A program made the position numbers and the translations under genes. This document shows, piece after piece, positions 63,309-64,000 of a stretch of DNA of 64,000 nucleotides (position 1 is its first letter; every line of letters starts with the position of its first letter). The notes below the pieces were generated by a model, which made no database searches, had not been told where the DNA came from, and saw only the letters and a list, made by a program, of their open reading frames with translations. This stretch comes from CAYYNP01 sp964472545 (GTDB taxonomy: Bacteria > Planctomycetota > Planctomycetia > Pirellulales > Thermoguttaceae), in assembly GCA_964472545.1 (NCBI GenBank), contig CAYYNP010000001.1, positions 53,799 through 117,798 on the forward strand, in the 5' to 3' direction.

Positions 63309-63905
63309 CTACGTGTCCTGCTCGTACTCGGTCACCTTCTCCTGGATTCGCCGCATCACACGGCTGCGCGCGGCGTAGATCGCCCCTCGGTTTTTCGCGA
63401 GTTCTTCGGCCACGTCGTCGACGGCGCGACACTCGACGGCGGTTTGCCAGAACGCGTCCCAGGTGGTCTGGTGGAACTCCTTGCGAACCTGCCGCGCCGC
63501 CCAGCGAAACACCTCACGCCGGTGTTCCAGCCGCAACAGGTCTGAATCCGCTCCGGTGTGCGATTCGTGTTGCGTGAGCACCGCCAGCAGCGCCGAGTCG
63601 CCCGAGCCGCGATCCGGCTTTTTGCGAGTCAGCGCATTGAGAATTGCGTTGTGGGCCACACGCCCCAGCCACGTGCGGAACTTCGCCCGCCGCGGATCGT
63701 GCTCACGCTGCTCGACCGCTCGGGCGATCGACACCAGAACCTGTTGAGCGACGTCCTCCGCATCCGCATCTTGCATCCCCTTTTGCCGAGCCAGCCGCAG
63801 GATGACCGGCCGATAGATTTCGACGAACTCATGCCACGCCGCCTGATCGGCCGGATCGCGGACGCGGATCAGCAGACTGGCACGTGTTTCCGGGGTCGAG
63901 TTCAT
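63309..63905 (-). CDS. ECF RNA polymerase sigma factor
   Basis: 198 residues; GAAGGTG lies upstream of the ATG. Region 2 (WHEFVEIYRPVILRLARQKG, AEDVAQQVLVSIARAVEQ, FRTWLGRVAHNAILNALTRKK) and region 4 (VDDVAEELAKNRGAIYAARSRVMRRIQEKV) are seen. This is the planctomycete type of ECF sigma that is normally followed by an anti-sigma-kinase-WD40 gene; here that gene lies about 2.1 kb downstream on the same strand, beyond the AAA cassette. Confidence 0.9.
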   Translation of the reverse strand: MNSTPETRASLLIRVRDPADQAAWHEFVEIYRPVILRLARQKGMQDADAEDVAQQVLVSIARAVEQREHDPRRAKFRTWLGRVAHNAILNALTRKKPDRGSGDSALLAVLTQHESHTGADSDLLRLEHRREVFRWAARQVRKEFHQTTWDAFWQTAVECRAVDDVAEELAKNRGAIYAARSRVMRRIQEKVTEYEQDT

Positions 63906-64000
63906 CGAAGCGCACCTTCTCTACCCTTCATACCTCTACCCTTTATGGTTCATCCCACAAGTGCGTACCTGGCCTGGTGGATTCCTAGTATCTTGAGCTT

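Overview
The window looks like a draft or metagenome-derived chromosomal contig of a Planctomycetota bacterium, most likely Pirellulales-like. It has two N gaps, at 35085-35105 and 45694-45793. The assignment rests on gene content: a PEP-CTERM protein, a DUF1559 prepilin-like protein, a giant secreted Calx-beta/dockerin-like peptidase, a zinc-finger/kinase/WD40 giant, ECF sigma factors, an HzsA-like multiheme protein, an M56 (BlaR1-type) giant, and several TolB/BNR/PQQ propellers. Most of the window is GC-rich, so it carries long antisense open frames that are not genes. No rRNA, tRNA or CRISPR was seen.

Layout. 1-8.7 kb: giant secreted subtilase (5' end outside the window), then a PEP-CTERM gene with its own promoter and structured leader. 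8.7-14 kb: DUF3592-like membrane protein, YchF-like GTPase, a zf-HC2 anti-sigma gene followed by a 31-codon membrane peptide ending at an unusual UGA, a GT4 glycosyltransferase and an aldolase-like barrel protein. 14.5-16.4 kb: a DUF262 + HEPN cassette that looks acquired. 16.4-31 kb: two S9 peptidases (one with a VHL-beta-like domain), an HzsA-like triheme protein, an alpha/beta hydrolase with an Asp nucleophile, DUF2461, a BNR propeller and a YHS-like lipoprotein. 31-37 kb: NAD epimerase + cupin operon, murD, and a uvrA interrupted by a palindromic repeat, a stop and an N gap. 38.6-40.2 kb: debris of mobile elements (transposase remnant, MITE, broken TPR gene, recombinase fragment).

40-64 kb: secretin-type repeat protein, STAS, ECF sigma + membrane anti-sigma, SppA, sugar isomerase (gapped), DUF1559 protein, lipoprotein, beta-helix protein, PilT-like ATPase, TolB/DUF1349-like protein, blaI + giant M56 gene, and a zf-HC2/kinase/WD40 gene. 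The ECF sigma factor that would normally sit beside the kinase is separated from it by an oppositely oriented AAA ATPase + TOPRIM-like pair. The most interesting candidates are (i) the two probable defence cassettes (DUF262/HEPN and AAA/TOPRIM-like), (ii) the nested domain insertions in the giant subtilase, and (iii) the small membrane peptide whose UGA may be a selenocysteine codon.
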